Shown one piece after another: positions 11,761 through 21,260 of a stretch of DNA of 64,000 nt. Within the stretch, counting starts at the first letter, position 1. The number at the start of each line of letters is the position of its first letter. The notes beneath the pieces are model-generated. The model saw nothing but the letters and a program-made list of their open reading frames with translations. It did no database searches and was not told where the DNA came from. The translations under genes and the position numbers were made by a program. The DNA is from Ischnura elegans (lineage: Eukaryota; Arthropoda; Insecta; Odonata; Coenagrionidae): assembly GCF_921293095.1 (NCBI RefSeq), contig NC_060259.1, positions 3,286,001-3,350,000 of the forward strand, written 5' to 3'.

Positions 11761-12504
11761 AATTTCCAGTCGTTAGGTACTTCGGTTTGCTTGTTGGATT
11801 GAATGAATATTGAATGTAAATAGAGGGCAATTTCTGTGGCTACTTCTTTATACACGCGAGAAGGGGTTGCATGTGCATAGAGGTTTTTATGAGGGACATT
11901 TTTTCAAGCTCCGATGGGCCATGAACAGAAGACGAAATGATTGATTAAAAATTACTCCATTTCTAAATCTTGAGTACAGTTGTGGTGTAATTTCGACATA
12001 ATCGCCTCGGCGATTGAGGAATTTGTCGAGCCTGAGGACAAGCTCTACAATACTTTTTCATAGGATGTTGCCGCCAATGACTTACTACGAATTTTGTCTT
12101 AGCCTTAAAGCTCATCGCCCGTTTGAAAACGCTTTCCTCCTAGCAACTTCTTCGTGTCAGCGTAAAAATGGGAGACGGCTGGTGACCAAAAATGTCCCAT
12201 TGAAATTGCTCAAGCAGCTGTTGGGCTGCACTGCATCAGCACTGACATGAGATGACGGGTGTTATCATGGATCAGAACACTTCCAGAAGTCAGTATGTCT
12301 CTTCTTTTGTTTTGAATAGGAATGGACGTAATATTTCACAGGGTTTCACAATCAAGTCATTAAAATAAATTTCTTTCATTGGCAGTAAAGTCAAGACATG
12401 TCAATTCTTAAGCCATTGGGTGAGTTTTCTGACTGTATCTCCGTAGTGCAATCTTGTCTGGAGAATCGATTGAGCCAGTATAGTAAGTGCAATTGCTACT
12501 AGCC
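11761..12504. other. Intergenic, no recognised gene
   Basis: Nothing recognisable apart from short open frames. A 78-codon plus-strand frame at 12014-12250 has no known similarity. Confidence 0.45.
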
Positions 12505-13141
12505 TTAAACTGACAACTTACGGTCAGCTTGTGGCTCGTGACTTGAGCGTGTGGTACGGAGGGCACGCGATTGCCCTAGATGCGCAGTGCCCACCTTGAG
12601 GTTGAAAAAGACGCCCTCGTATTTGGATTTCAATAACTTTACCATTCCGTGCGCACGAATGTCGAGAGGAGGTATCTTTCGAGACGCAGAGATTGTCAAG
12701 TGTCTTGGATGAGTTCTCATAAGGGTCGGTGAACATGCTCTTGAAGCAGTAACTTAATAAATTCGCTGTATCCGAACTATTTTTCAACACATCTCCATTA
12801 TCGTTTCAAGCGAACAAACGGTAGATCTTTTACCGTGAACTTACTTAACATAAGACCAAAATGCTTTTGGGTTATCCCGTAACTGCTCTACAAGTGCTAT
12901 TCCTTTAAAATTCGTGGATGCATTCCTGAACCCTTTATTCGTGGCGGCTTTAGACAACTTAAATTTTTTTAATTATAAACTCACGTTCATTAGCGGATAA
13001 ATCCGTGGTCCCTTTCTTCATTTTATCTCGACGATTTATATTACTACTCTTGACCCTACCAAAATCAGCTCCTTCAAAAATGAACACTTTCCGTTCTGTT
13101 TTTGAATTTTTAGCGATATTTATAGAAAACTTAGCTGCCAT
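12505..13141 (-). pseudogene. Decayed LINE ORF2 fragment (linker and start of RT)
   Basis: On the minus strand 13141-12960 gives a lysine-rich linker. Next come a 'NPKAFWSYVK'-type motif near 12870 and a 'IPPLDIRAHGMVKLL' stretch near 12650, which correspond to the segment just before the RT palm in CR1/Jockey-type ORF2. Stops and frameshifts separate the pieces. It could be part of the same old insertion as the fragment at 10130-10870, but the intervening sequence does not show this. Confidence 0.55.
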
Positions 13142-14400
13142 TAATCTATGGACGCTGTTTCCCTAGATGGTGTTCACGTTCATGTGGTATATTTGTCGCT
13201 AATAAATCAAGAATATCTTCTCCTCTGTTAGGTACGGAAGCTATATAGCAATAGGATATGTGATACAATGCACTTGATGAAAAAGCGTGCAGTAACGCTT
13301 CGCAAATCACTTTATACACCTTTATTTCTCACTAGGAAGGAAGCTAAAGGTCTAACTATCTATGGAAGGTACGTTAAATCTCCACCTACAGTAAAATTTC
13401 TTTCAGGATAATGGATACTATTTTATATCGTTTTCAAAATCCAAAATCAATGTCTTATTTTAGTTGAGTAGTCTATGGTCCCTTATTGTACGCGGAAAAG
13501 AACGACATTTTAAATGTTTCGCTTTTGCAGTTCACTCCCCAATCTTATCCTTGTGATCGCTTATACCATAATAATTAGGCTCTCTCAAAGTATCTTGAAC
13601 CTATAATCAAGACAGCAGGATGAGGCTTCTTCTTGGTTAGAAGGAATGCGAGGACAAAGCTCTTTTTAGAGCAGGTACCGACATTGATTTGCTTTGCTTT
13701 CAACCAGTGGCCAACCATATCAATGTATCAATGATAGCAGACTGAAAAGTACTCAACGGTTCTAATATGAAGGTTAGCTAACGCCGTCGAAAACAACCCT
13801 TTGCTCACGGTCGTTTAAGGAATGTATGATCCAACCTATTATTATAAGATCACACTAACTATGAAATAATTAACTCAGGTGAATTAAGGCTTCATGAGAT
13901 GAGCATTTTCCTCCACGCAGAAGGTGGCCGAGCAGAACAAATACAGCCATCCCACGTTTAAGGTAGCTGATATAAAGCCAAGTATTCCTTTTTAATTGCT
14001 TTTTTGTAAATTTTAGTTACATATACAATGGCAACAAACGTTTATCGAAGGAAGAGCGGAAAATAATGCTCCCGGTTATGTAAGTATAATCTGACTCAAG
14101 TATAAGTAGTAATAGAATGGTGACGTCTACAAAAAAAAATTTCGATACACTCCACAAATTACTTTTTATTTTTTTAATTACTAACTTAATGTCGGATGCA
14201 ATACGTGGAAATATTCTACCGATCGGGGAGAAGTTTTATGCAACGAAATAATTTGGGAAAACATACCAGTGTAATGATGTTTCCGCCACATTCTTCGCAA
14301 GTTTACCCAAAGGCCACATGAAAAGGCATATGAAAAGGTCAAAATGATAAAAAATATAACGGATAAAAAATTAGCATCCCAGATACATTTACTTAATTGA
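13142..14400. other. Intergenic, no recognised gene
   Basis: AT-rich sequence up to the Gypsy target site. I see no gene, repeat boundary or RNA gene. The longest frame (14181-14447, minus, 88 codons) overlaps the LTR and is not supported. Confidence 0.5.
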
Positions 14401-14404
14401 GTTG
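14401..14404. repeat. Target-site duplication GTTG, left
   Basis: These four bases match GTTG at 20642-20645 on the other side of the Gypsy element. Four to six bp is the usual duplication size for Gypsy integrases. Confidence 0.9.
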
Positions 14405-14712
14405 TGTAAATCGATTGATTATTAGTAGTTCGTCGGAGACGCATCAAGGGAACGGGATGATGAATTAAGTAGGCAACAGTACATTCTACGACATGCTTTA
14501 TTCACTATACCAAACCGACTGACGCCTCCTCCACGCGCGTCCCACCCGCGCAACCGTCGTCCGCCTCGTGTATGCTGACCCATCATCAGCACCTTTCCAC
14601 CCCCCACCCCTTGAGGTGAGCATTCACTCCTACCGTGGGATTGCGAGTCAGCAACAGCGAGCGACGAACGGAAGTCGACGGGAGGCGGGGAAAATGCAGA
14701 GCAGTCATTACA
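14405..14712 (-). repeat. Gypsy 3' LTR
   Basis: 308 bp, starting TG and ending CA as expected for LTRs read on either strand. It appears identical to 20334-20641. Because the element is on the minus strand this copy is the downstream (3') LTR and should carry the RNA 3' end. The 61-codon frame inside both LTRs is not considered a gene. Confidence 0.95.
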
Positions 14713-14726
14713 TTACTCCCCCCACA
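14713..14726 (-). promoter_or_regulatory. Candidate polypurine tract
   Basis: Read on the minus strand, the 14 bases before the 3' LTR are TGTGGGGGGAGTAA. A purine-rich run at this place primes plus-strand DNA synthesis in LTR retrotransposons. The call rests on position and composition. Confidence 0.65.
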
Positions 14727-14930
14727 AAGAGAAAAATTGACACACTGGAAATTTTTCTACAAATCATAAATTGCATTGAAAAGTCCAGCCAGCAAAATAA
14801 TAAAATTTCTAAATGGTAAAAAGAGATACAGTGAGTACAATCTCCACTGGCAGATAACGGAACTAAGGTTTGACACAAAATTAAAATATTGATGATACTA
14901 ATCACTTTCTTCAGGCGTATGTTTAATCAA

Positions 14931-15225
14931 CCCACGAAATCCACAGACAAAATATTAAGAGAGAAATCCCATAAACACCCATATCCAAAATTCACAAAAT
15001 TACTCCCTCATCCTTCACCACAATTTCTCCTGCAATTAAAAACAAAGGAATACCCACAAAAGACATTTATGTTACTCAACCTACGAAATCCACAGACAAA
15101 ATATTAAGAAAGAAATCCCAGAAACACCCATATCCAAAATTCACAATATTACTCTCTCATCCTTCACCACAACTTCTTCTGCAACTAAAAACAAAGGAAT
15201 ACACACAAAAGACATTTCAAATTAA
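14931..15225 (-). repeat. Tandem duplication, period 149 bp, in the Gypsy 3' untranslated region
   Basis: The sequence from about 14931 is repeated from about 15080 with a period of 149 bp and roughly 92% identity. The copies share the blocks GAAATCCACAGACAAAATAT and AACAAAGGAATAC. It lies between the pol stop (15419) and the 3' LTR. It is non-coding. Confidence 0.85.
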
Positions 15226-15418
15226 CACATTAGTTCAATGTTCTTCATGAGCTGAAATAACCGTGACAATCAATTACTTAACACCACTACCCCAACTCGA
15301 TACCCCCGTCACATGCCCACCTTAAACCATAACGCCACAGGTATGCCGTGATGGCCCCCAGCCCGCAGGCCAATAGCACAAGTAACAGCGTAAAGCACAC
15401 CATCTTCTTCTTCTCACA

Positions 15419-18400
15419 CTACTTGCGGGGGCGCAAATTATAACCCTCTTCTATGGGGAAATCGCTCCTCTCTCCCTCCTCCTCCCCCTGGTCCTCGGTC
15501 GATTCGGAGGGAGAATTCGGCGGTCCTCGGGATCTCAATGCATATGGGGATCTGGGCGGGAGGGGCGGTGGCAAGGGGAAGGGTGTGCGCTCGACGAGAG
15601 CGTCTTGTTCTTCAGGGGCGGTCACCACAAGGGGGTTTGGGAGGGCAGTGGGGCTAACTCTTCTCTCTTCTTCGCTATCAGCTGTACCGGCAGGCGACGT
15701 GCTGTCTGCGAAGCCCGGTGATGAGGGGGGGTCAGAGCGGGAGCGGGAACGGAAAGGGACGGCTGGGGTGGAGTCTCCGCCTTCGTCCGCTAAGAGTGAA
15801 GCGTTGGTGCGTCGGGGGCAAACTTCACTGTCGAAATCACTCCATTCCCCCGAGCTTTCCTCTTTATTTTCCGGCGCAATTTTCCGTGGTCTTCCCCTTT
15901 TTCTCTCCCCAGTGGGAGGGGGCGGAAGTGACAAGTGGGTGGGATGGGGCTTAACGCGATCACGGTGAACAACCACTGTGCGATGCTGCAGTTGCAATTT
16001 TAAATTAGCGGGTGGCAGAATTTCAATTACCTTATAAGGTCCTTTCCAAGGTTTGTGAAATTTCTTTACCCCCCCTCTCCTCACCGTCGGGTCACTTAGG
16101 TACACGAGGTCATTCACCTGATAATGTTTTTGCTTGGTGACCTTCGCAGACCTCGCTTGTTTCCGATGAGCCTCCCCACTATTTTTATGACACTTTTCCC
16201 ACATTGTAAGCAACCTTTCGTTTAAAGTGGCAACGTAAGTGTTGTCCAAAACAGGGTGATCCCGCACTGCACACTCAAACGGACCCCTCATTTTCCTCCC
16301 GAAAATTACCTCATATGGAGAGAACTTAATGCTAGAGTGCCAGCTACTATTATATGAACAGACAGCATAATCGACCCAGGAATCCCAATTGCTTGACTTA
16401 CAGTTCACGTAATGGGAAAGGATTTGGGCGATTGTTCGATGCACTCGTTCCACTCTCCCGTTGCATTGAGGGTGAAAAGGGGAAGTTCTCAACTTGGAAA
16501 TTTTTAAAAGTTCGGCAACCCTTTTGAATAAGTCGGAAGTAAAATTACTTCCCTGATCAGTGAGGAGTCTACCTGGCACACCAAATTTAAGAATCCAATC
16601 CCTCACTAGAGCCACTGCCACCGTTTCAGCCATCTGATCCCGCAAGGGTATCATTACAAGGTATCGCGAAAAATGGTCGATTATCGATAAAACATACTTA
16701 TTTCCTAAATCAGTCCGCGGCAAGGGCCCAACGATATCCAGCGCAATAAATTCAAATGGCCCATCAGCCATGGGCAGAGGGTGTAAAGGGGCTTTGCCTC
16801 TACCATACGGGCTCCTTTGCTGACACATCACGCAACCCTTAACGTACCCCTCGCAAGCCTTTTTCCAACCGGGCCACCAGTACTGATCTCCTACGCGTGC
16901 GCTCGTTGCCTTAAATCCCAAATGACCTGACATCGGATGGTCATGATTCTGTTTAAGAATTTGTACCCGCACCTCTCTCGGAACAACTATTTTGCACTCT
17001 CCTCGAACAATTTTACAAAGTAGGCCCTCACGTATCTCAAACCCTGGTTCACTCATCAGCCTAGAACACTCTTCATCCTTTGCCTGCGCGGCTCTCAAGT
17101 CAGGTTCTTCTAAAATCTCTACCCTTCTTACCTTCCTACTCAGAGCGTCTGCGTTCGAGTGCAACTTCCCTGGCTTGTATTCCACTGTATAGTCATACTC
17201 GGATAGCTTCAAGGTCCACCGCATAAGGCGTCCATTGGGGTCCTTTAGCCCAAACAACCATTTTAAGGCCGCGTGGTCCGTAATAATTTTGAATTTTCGA
17301 CCAAATATATAACACCGGAAGTGGGTCACAGCCCAGACCACAGATAGCAACTCCTTTTCGGTAGTGGAATAATTAATTTCGGCTGCGTGTAGCTGCCGGG
17401 ATGCGTACGCGACAGGCCTCTCAACGCCTCCAATTGCCTGCGATAACACCGCCCCGATTACAAAGTTGGAGGCGTCTGTCGAAATGATAAAAGGTTCATC
17501 AAAATTTGGATAAGCCAACACAGGGCTCGTGGTCAGGGCCTTCGTTAGCGCTCTCATCGCCTCATCGCATTCCGGCGTCCACACGAAAGCAACCCCCTTT
17601 TTCATCATACGCGTCAGCGGGCGCGCGATGACTGCATAATCGTTGACAAACCGCCGATAATAATTGGCCAAGCCAAGGAAGGATTGCATTTCCTTAACGC
17701 AAGTGGGAGTCGGGAAATTAATTACGGTTTCGATCTTGCTTGGATCAGGCTTCACACCCTCCTTACCAATAACGTGCCCCAGGTATTTGACTTCCTCTAA
17801 AGCGAAATTGCACTTTTCTAATTTCAAGGATAGTTTGGCCTTCCTCAATCTCGAAAATACCTCTCTTAACCGAGAAACGAGTTCCTCCATGTTCGTCCCA
17901 AAGATGATGACGTCATCTAAATACACAAGGCAAAGCGATGGCTTCAATCCACGCAACACACAGTCCATCAATCTTTGGAACGAACTAGGGGCATTCCTAA
18001 GCCCGAATGGCATCCTAGTGTATTCATAATGGCCGTTGTGTGTGTTAAATGCTGTCTTTTCTTGTGACTCCGGATGGATTGGAATCTGATAGTAGCCCGA
18101 AGTAAGATCTAATGTCGAAAAATATCTGCAATTGCCTAAATAGTCTAAGGTTTCGGTAATGTTGGGGAGCGGGTAAACATCGGGCGTTGTTACCGCATTA
18201 AGGGCCCTGAAATCTACACAGAACCGAAATTTAGGGGCCCCGTCGGCAGATTTTTTTGGGACAATTACCACAGGAGAGGCCCATGGGCTTTCACTTGGTA
18301 CTATCACCCCCGCCTTCAATTGATCCTCAATGAATTTCTCAACTAAAGGCTTTTGATGATGTGGCAAACGATAGGGGCGCCGATAAATTGGGGCAGCGTT

Positions 18401-18775
18401 TCCCGTCGGTATTTGGTGGGAAATAATATCCGTCGCCGGCGGTAGGTCAGTTTCGCAAAAAATTCCCTCGAACTCTCGCAATAAAGCAAGTAATTCCTCC
18501 CTCTCCCGACCCTTCAAATGGCTCAGCTTATTCTCGAAGTCTACCCTTTTGACGCCTTCAACGGTTCTCACTAGAACGGCCTCGTCATCGGCAACTTCCT
18601 GTATTTCTACTCTATCCACCCTATATAGTGTAGCCACCTTGGTCCCCTTTGTCAAAGTAAGCGCCCCTTCGCCGAAATTTGCCACTTGCAAAAATGTTTC
18701 CCCCTCCGCAGAAATCTTTCCAAGACTACGGGCGGTGGCACAATTTTCTATCTCTAGGTCCCCGGTTTCTGTCAT
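15419..18775 (-). CDS. Gypsy pol: reverse transcriptase, RNase H, integrase
   Basis: This 1118-residue frame encodes the replication enzymes. The reverse transcriptase spans about residues 150-330 with its catalytic aspartates in TLDLTSGYYQ (D223) and VYLDDV (D287, D288). RNase H spans about 430-545 (STDAS, TEKEL, ITDHAAL). Integrase starts with a zinc-binding HHCC module (H613/H618, C648/C651). It has the D,D(35)E triad at D680, D740 and E776, and is followed by a GPY-type chromatin or DNA-binding module near 910. A long acidic, proline-rich tail carries an AT-hook-like KRGRPRK near 959-965. The start codon overlaps the protease stop as ATGA (18775-18772), so pol is probably made by reinitiation or frameshifting. 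No inactivating change is visible. Confidence 0.95.
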   Translation of the reverse strand: MTETGDLEIENCATARSLGKISAEGETFLQVANFGEGALTLTKGTKVATLYRVDRVEIQEVADDEAVLVRTVEGVKRVDFENKLSHLKGREREELLALLREFEGIFCETDLPPATDIISHQIPTGNAAPIYRRPYRLPHHQKPLVEKFIEDQLKAGVIVPSESPWASPVVIVPKKSADGAPKFRFCVDFRALNAVTTPDVYPLPNITETLDYLGNCRYFSTLDLTSGYYQIPIHPESQEKTAFNTHNGHYEYTRMPFGLRNAPSSFQRLMDCVLRGLKPSLCLVYLDDVIIFGTNMEELVSRLREVFSRLRKAKLSLKLEKCNFALEEVKYLGHVIGKEGVKPDPSKIETVINFPTPTCVKEMQSFLGLANYYRRFVNDYAVIARPLTRMMKKGVAFVWTPECDEAMRALTKALTTSPVLAYPNFDEPFIISTDASNFVIGAVLSQAIGGVERPVAYASRQLHAAEINYSTTEKELLSVVWAVTHFRCYIFGRKFKIITDHAALKWLFGLKDPNGRLMRWTLKLSEYDYTVEYKPGKLHSNADALSRKVRRVEILEEPDLRAAQAKDEECSRLMSEPGFEIREGLLCKIVRGECKIVVPREVRVQILKQNHDHPMSGHLGFKATSARVGDQYWWPGWKKACEGYVKGCVMCQQRSPYGRGKAPLHPLPMADGPFEFIALDIVGPLPRTDLGNKYVLSIIDHFSRYLVMIPLRDQMAETVAVALVRDWILKFGVPGRLLTDQGSNFTSDLFKRVAELLKISKLRTSPFHPQCNGRVERVHRTIAQILSHYVNCKSSNWDSWVDYAVCSYNSSWHSSIKFSPYEVIFGRKMRGPFECAVRDHPVLDNTYVATLNERLLTMWEKCHKNSGEAHRKQARSAKVTKQKHYQVNDLVYLSDPTVRRGGVKKFHKPWKGPYKVIEILPPANLKLQLQHRTVVVHRDRVKPHPTHLSLPPPPTGERKRGRPRKIAPENKEESSGEWSDFDSEVCPRRTNASLLADEGGDSTPAVPFRSRSRSDPPSSPGFADSTSPAGTADSEEERRVSPTALPNPLVVTAPEEQDALVERTPFPLPPPLPPRSPYALRSRGPPNSPSESTEDQGEEEGERSDFPIEEGYNLRPRK

Positions 18776-19521
18776 AAAGACATTCCGCCCTCCTTGACCC
18801 CTTCATCCTTCACCCTTATCCTCAACAACCTTTCGCACTTCGCGGGTATTACCTCGGATTGAGCTAACATCACTGGGATCTCTTCTACTGTGTCACGTGG
18901 CCTCTCTCTCGCTCGTGGAACTCTCTCCCAAGACCTTTTTTGTCGCACATCACAACCCATCAAAGGAATTTGACGCTCACCCAAACTCAACGTCTTTCTT
19001 ACAACATCTACAACACCGTGGAATTTACGTAAAAAGTCTAACCATATTATACCCTGATATCCCCCAACCGAGTCCACCACCTGCATATTAGCAACATAAC
19101 AATCACCATTAAAATTAAAATGTATCGTCTTTTCCCCATAATTCCACACCTGTCTTCCCGTGATTCCCTTTATCCTACACGAGGGTTTCCTCAAGCCACT
19201 CAATCCGCACACATCGCGAGAAATAAGGGAAATTTGGGCCCCCGTGTCTATCAATATCCTCGAGGGAACCCCACACACCGTCACTTCCGCCACTAAGTCT
19301 TCCATTCCCGCCGCCGCCGAAGCGATTCGGGGAAGGGTCTTACTCACAGGGATCCACCGGGGACGGCGCCGCCAGATCCTCGGTCGTTTAAAGGCCCTCT
19401 GCGGCGGTGGCTCTCCCTTCCGCAGTCCCTGGCTAGATGGTTGGCGCCCCCGCACGCGTAGCAGCGGCGACCGCTCTCGCACTCGCGCGCGAAATGGCCG
19501 GGCCGCCCGCAGTTGAAGCAA
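18772..19521 (-). CDS. Gypsy protease frame
   Basis: This 249-codon frame overlaps the end of gag by 178 bases in a different frame and runs to the ATGA junction with pol. Residues 90-101 contain the retropepsin active site [11 protein letters not shown] (D92). Downstream is a beta-rich stretch with a GIIWLDFL segment in the place of the second conserved protease motif. The N-terminal 60 residues are arginine-rich and probably represent sequence read only after a ribosomal frameshift from gag, so the methionine at 19521 is not necessarily used. The protease would cleave the Gag and Pol polyproteins. Confidence 0.9.
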   Translation of the reverse strand: MLQLRAARPFRARVRERSPLLRVRGRQPSSQGLRKGEPPPQRAFKRPRIWRRRPRWIPVSKTLPRIASAAAGMEDLVAEVTVCGVPSRILIDTGAQISLISRDVCGLSGLRKPSCRIKGITGRQVWNYGEKTIHFNFNGDCYVANMQVVDSVGGYQGIIWLDFLRKFHGVVDVVRKTLSLGERQIPLMGCDVRQKRSWERVPRARERPRDTVEEIPVMLAQSEVIPAKCERLLRIRVKDEGVKEGGMSL

Positions 19522-20258
19522 GCGGCATCTCGCGGCGCCCGGAATACTCTCCTAGCCGGTGATGGCGGCCGCGGTGTCCTCTCCACCTCGCGAATCCGGA
19601 CAGCAGTCTCCACGGCAGCGTCCAAGGTCTCAGGCATGGCCAATCGACTTAGCCTCCCTAACTCCCCTGGAAGTCCCCTAAGGAACGCGTCCAGTCCTCT
19701 CTGGTCGGCCTCGTAGCGCATAGCTTCTCTCCGACTGGCGTCCCCCGTCGCATCGTACGTACGCGCATTAGCAACGCGTACCCGGTCGGCAAAGGCTTCT
19801 ATGTCTTCATTATGCCCCATGCTGATCGTGGACAAGAGCTCCCGGTAGAAACGAGCGGTACGTTTCAATTTGTACCTCCCCACCAGGTGCTCCTTCAAGG
19901 CAACAAACGTGTCTGCATCGCGGCACTCCTCCTTCGCCCGGCAGAACTCCGCTGCGTCTCCCGTCAGCCGAATCTTTGCCGCCTTGAGCGTCTCCTCCTC
20001 CGTCCACGCACTGAGATCGGCCACCTGCTCGAGGCGGTCGAAAAAGGCTTCCACGCATTCTCCAGGTCGCCCCGAGAAAGCGTCAACCGTGGAGAGGAGC
20101 GCGAAACTTCGTCTCGGAGACGACGCACCGTCATCCTCTGACAGTCTTTTCTTTAGCTTCGCGTTTTCCTCCGACAGGAGCCCCAGCCTTTCGCCAAACT
20201 CGTCGATCACCTGCTGCAGCTCTACCTCTCGGCCTCCCACACTCACGCGGCCCGCCAT
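19344..20258 (-). CDS. Gypsy gag (nucleocapsid with two zinc knuckles)
   Basis: This 304-residue protein starts at the first ATG after the primer site. Residues 30-45 look coiled-coil-like. A retrotransposon Gag capsid-type region spans about 55-225. Two CCHC knuckles follow at residues 247-260 and 266-279 with the exact C-x2-C-x4-H-x4-C spacing, which bind genomic RNA. The C-terminus is rich in arginine and glycine. Codon use is strikingly GC-rich compared with the surrounding genome. Its end overlaps the protease frame, the usual arrangement for frameshift expression. Confidence 0.93.
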   Translation of the reverse strand: MAGRVSVGGREVELQQVIDEFGERLGLLSEENAKLKKRLSEDDGASSPRRSFALLSTVDAFSGRPGECVEAFFDRLEQVADLSAWTEEETLKAAKIRLTGDAAEFCRAKEECRDADTFVALKEHLVGRYKLKRTARFYRELLSTISMGHNEDIEAFADRVRVANARTYDATGDASRREAMRYEADQRGLDAFLRGLPGELGRLSRLAMPETLDAAVETAVRIREVERTPRPPSPARRVFRAPRDAACFNCGRPGHFARECESGRRCYACGGANHLARDCGRESHRRRGPLNDRGSGGAVPGGSL

Positions 20259-20315
20259 GTCGTAACCTTTAATTCACCACCCGCGATATTGGTGCTCTCC
20301 GATCAATCGATATCA

Positions 20316-20333
20316 TCCCACTTCTGACACCAA
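20316..20333 (-). promoter_or_regulatory. Gypsy primer-binding site
   Basis: On the minus strand, one base after the 5' LTR, the sequence TGGTGTCAGAAGTGGGA is complementary to a tRNA 3' end finishing in CCA. The match looks like a leucine tRNA acceptor end from memory, but I could not compare it with a tRNA set. Confidence 0.75.
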
Positions 20334-20641
20334 TGTAAATCGATTGATTATTAGTAGTTCGTCGGAGACGCATCAAGGGAACGGGATGATGAATTAAGTA
20401 GGCAACAGTACATTCTACGACATGCTTTATTCACTATACCAAACCGACTGACGCCTCCTCCACGCGCGTCCCACCCGCGCAACCGTCGTCCGCCTCGTGT
20501 ATGCTGACCCATCATCAGCACCTTTCCACCCCCCACCCCTTGAGGTGAGCATTCACTCCTACCGTGGGATTGCGAGTCAGCAACAGCGAGCGACGAACGG
20601 AAGTCGACGGGAGGCGGGGAAAATGCAGAGCAGTCATTACA
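20334..20641 (-). repeat. Gypsy 5' LTR
   Basis: 308 bp, apparently identical to 14405-14712. On the minus strand it precedes the primer site and gag, and should contain the element's promoter. No TATA box was evident. Confidence 0.95.
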
Positions 20642-20645
20642 GTTG
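20642..20645. repeat. Target-site duplication GTTG, right
   Basis: Partner of 14401-14404, immediately outside the LTR that ends at 20641. Confidence 0.9.
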
Positions 20646-21258
20646 GGCGTAATTATAACCAATATTCGAGAGCTTTAAGGCTAGATACATCATGAACATG
20701 CACTCTATGCCGATAGGCAATGTCGCAAAAAAACGTCGTCGTGTTTAAAAGGTCATAAAGTAAGCAACATAACGCAATCAATCCCCCAACCGCAAATCAC
20801 CTTATTAATGCGAAAAATAATAATATGAAGAAGCTCGACACGAGTAATGAACTCGATTAGAGGGGAAGATAACATTTATATTGGGACACCGAAGATTAAG
20901 AAAATAAATTGTATCACAATGAACAATTTTAAACCGATTACTTTACGTCATAAGAATGTAAGTAACCTCTAAATAGCCACTAACATTGTGTTGGCTTTAA
21001 AAATTGATAACATGTGAAGTATCTTCAAATGGTGCCTCCTGGTGTCAAAAAAAACACAGGCCATCAAAACCTGTCATAATCCCACCACTATTACCAAAAC
21101 TTTTCCAGGAAACAATAAAATTTAGTGGCTATGAGTTCTAGCCACTTCACTCTCCCATTTATAAACTGAATATGCAAAAAATATAAACTGAATTGGATAC
21201 AAATTCAAAAAACTTCGATTCATAATCACGTGTTTTCTTAGAAAATTCTCAATGGTGC
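20646..21258. other. Intergenic, no recognised gene
   Basis: AT-rich sequence between the Gypsy element and the Tc1/mariner-like element. Nothing identified. Confidence 0.5.
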
Positions 21259-21260
21259 TA

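Larger units (their letters stand above)
14405..20641 (-). mobile_element. Complete Gypsy-type LTR retrotransposon (6237 bp)
   Basis: The element lies on the minus strand and is bounded by two 308-bp LTRs (14405-14712 and 20334-20641) that look identical base for base. It is flanked by the 4-bp duplication GTTG at 14401-14404 and 20642-20645. The internal order is a tRNA primer site next to the right LTR, gag, protease, then pol (RT, RNase H, integrase), which is Gypsy/Metaviridae order. A G-rich polypurine tract precedes the left LTR. All three frames are open, and identical LTRs imply a recent insertion, so it may be competent. No envelope-like frame is present between pol and the 3' LTR. 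Confidence 0.96.

Noticed and set aside
14713..15418. Possible envelope gene between Gypsy pol and the 3' LTR
   Set aside because: The interval is only about 700 bp, contains a 149-bp tandem duplication and has no long frame, signal peptide or fusion motif.
15453..15968. 171-codon plus-strand frame
   Set aside because: It lies antisense to the C-terminal tail of the Gypsy pol frame and is a compositional shadow of it.
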